Shown here piece by piece: positions 62,933 through 64,000 of a stretch of DNA of 64,000 nt. The stretch covers positions 22,235,971 to 22,299,970 of the forward strand of contig JAIOJX010000027.1 in assembly GCA_022376925.1 (NCBI GenBank), read 5' to 3'. Position numbers and translations under genes: made by a program. Each line of letters begins with the position of its first letter. Position 1 is the stretch's first letter. Source of the stretch: Tragulus kanchil (taxonomy: Eukaryota > Chordata > Mammalia > Artiodactyla > Tragulidae). The notes under the pieces were generated by a model. It made no database searches, was not told the DNA's origin, and was given only the letters and a program-made list of their open reading frames with translations.

Positions 62933-64000
62933 CGTGGGCGCGTGGAGCCAGACTGTAGGAGTGGGGGGCACTCAGCCCAAGCTGGAGACGGAGAGGCTTG
63001 GGGTTCTGCAGGGCGATCTCCAGGAACCTCTGCTTTGCCCGTTGCCACTTGAGGGTAACACCCAGCACCGCCTGCTGCCCACCTCCCACACAGGGGCGGA
63101 GGGGTGATCACCGGTCCCGGCGAGCCTGAGGGCTGGGCCAGCGGGAAAGCCCTCCTCCGGGCTTTAGGATAGGAAGTGGGGGCTGGAATGAGCTAGACAG
63201 GGACAAGACAAGAGCCCCGCTTCACAGCTTTCTCCTGGTTGACTTCTTCACCTTGCCCAAGCTCACCTTGACCCCAGGGAAAGGGAAGGGCCAGGGCTGC
63301 CCAGGAGGGTTCTCCATTATAGCCTTGGGCTCGAGGGCCTGTCCCCCTGCTCCTGGGAGCTCTCGAGGGAGGCTCCATGGGCAGTGACCTCAGGGGGGCC
63401 TGGTCAGCTGGAGCCAGACTTCACAGCCTGCCAGGCTGTCCCCACGCATGTCGGCCTGTCCCAGCTGATTTGTTTCTCTGCCCTCCACCTGGCACCAGCA
63501 GCCTGCTTGGTATTCCAGGTCCTTCCCTCCAGAGGGGAGGGAAGTCACACCAGGATAAAGCCACCTTCCCTCAAATGACCCCTACCTGACCCTGCTGCCC
63601 GGGGTGTGGGCTTTGGACAGGGAGCAAGGCCGGGCCTGGCTCAGACCGCGTAACCTTTCTGCGGACAAGCTGGGGCAGAAGTGGGAATCTCAGATGGCTT
63701 CTTCTTGGAAGCCGGAGAGGAGTCTGGCTCAGGGGCTGAGAACCAGGCATTCAGCGGGGACCCCACTCTCGGGCCAGCATTAGATGCATGCCCAGCAGGT
63801 ATGAACATTGCAGTCTGCCGGAGATTCCCATCTGTCTGTCTCTCACACACACACCTTTAGGCTATGCTCATTCAGAGTACTGCGGAGGTTTTAAACTTGA
63901 AAGCATCCTTGATCCTGAATACCCCCACCCTCCCACATCTCTAAAGAGATGAAGACCAGCCAACAGAGTATCTGAGGCCTTGCCCGTGCTGCAGAGTGAG
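62933..64000 (+). other. SLC16A5: SLC16A5 intron after the first coding exon
   Basis: Single-copy sequence. I looked for the next MCT6 exon (helix 2 region) and did not find it. No SINE is recognised apart from a short (CA)n at 63,842-63,855. Confidence 0.55.

Overview
The window is mammalian nuclear DNA from a ruminant, most likely a pecoran (cattle, sheep, goat, antelope or deer relative). The evidence is dense Bov-tA SINEs, CHR-type tRNA-derived SINEs and BovB LINE 3' ends, together with intron-containing genes whose order matches human 17q25.1 and mouse chromosome 11. I cannot name the species.

Layout. (1) 1-6,250: a relic arginine tRNA, an intact tRNA-Arg(CCT), SINEs, and an ERVK-type solo LTR with an exact 6-bp target-site duplication. 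(2) 6,250-13,910, minus strand: ATP5PD (ATP5H), mitochondrial ATP synthase subunit d; its five coding exons join to exactly 161 codons plus a stop. (3) 13,846-14,163: a CpG-rich bidirectional promoter with ETS, CCAAT and YY1-like sites. (4) 14,164-28,424, plus strand: KCTD2, a BTB adaptor for CUL3 ubiquitin ligase; six coding exons join to 254 codons plus a stop. (5) 31,843-40,102, plus strand: a RING/two B-box/coiled-coil/SPRY E3 ligase gene that I identify by position and architecture as TRIM80; six exons join to an uninterrupted 567-codon frame, although the human locus is catalogued as a pseudogene. (6) 40,112-54,840: intergenic, rich in SINEs and an L1/BovB/CHR nest. (7) 54,840-64,000, plus strand: CpG-island promoter, probable non-coding first exon and first coding exon of SLC16A5 (MCT6), which runs off the window.

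The dominant signal is not a gene. Sixteen separate stretches of about 1.07-1.19 kb occur twice, head to tail, across introns, exons, SINEs and unique DNA alike. The copies are nearly identical in the middle. The 3' tip of the first copy and the 5' tip of the second copy, next to the junction, often carry single-base losses in homopolymers or scrambled bases. That is the pattern expected when assembly contigs with about 1.1-kb overlaps are joined end to end without collapsing the overlap. I therefore read these as false duplications, about 17.8 kb in total, leaving about 46 kb of real locus. The repeated exons of ATP5PD, TRIM80 and SLC16A5, the repeated tRNA and the repeated LTR should each count once.

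I found no undescribed multi-gene system. The four genes are a conserved housekeeping neighbourhood (respiratory ATP synthesis, two ubiquitin-ligase components, one solute carrier). ATP5PD and KCTD2 share a promoter region. The most interesting biology is the intact TRIM80, with a GC-AG intron and an almost absent 3' UTR. All positions were counted by hand and repeat edges are approximate unless a target-site duplication is given.
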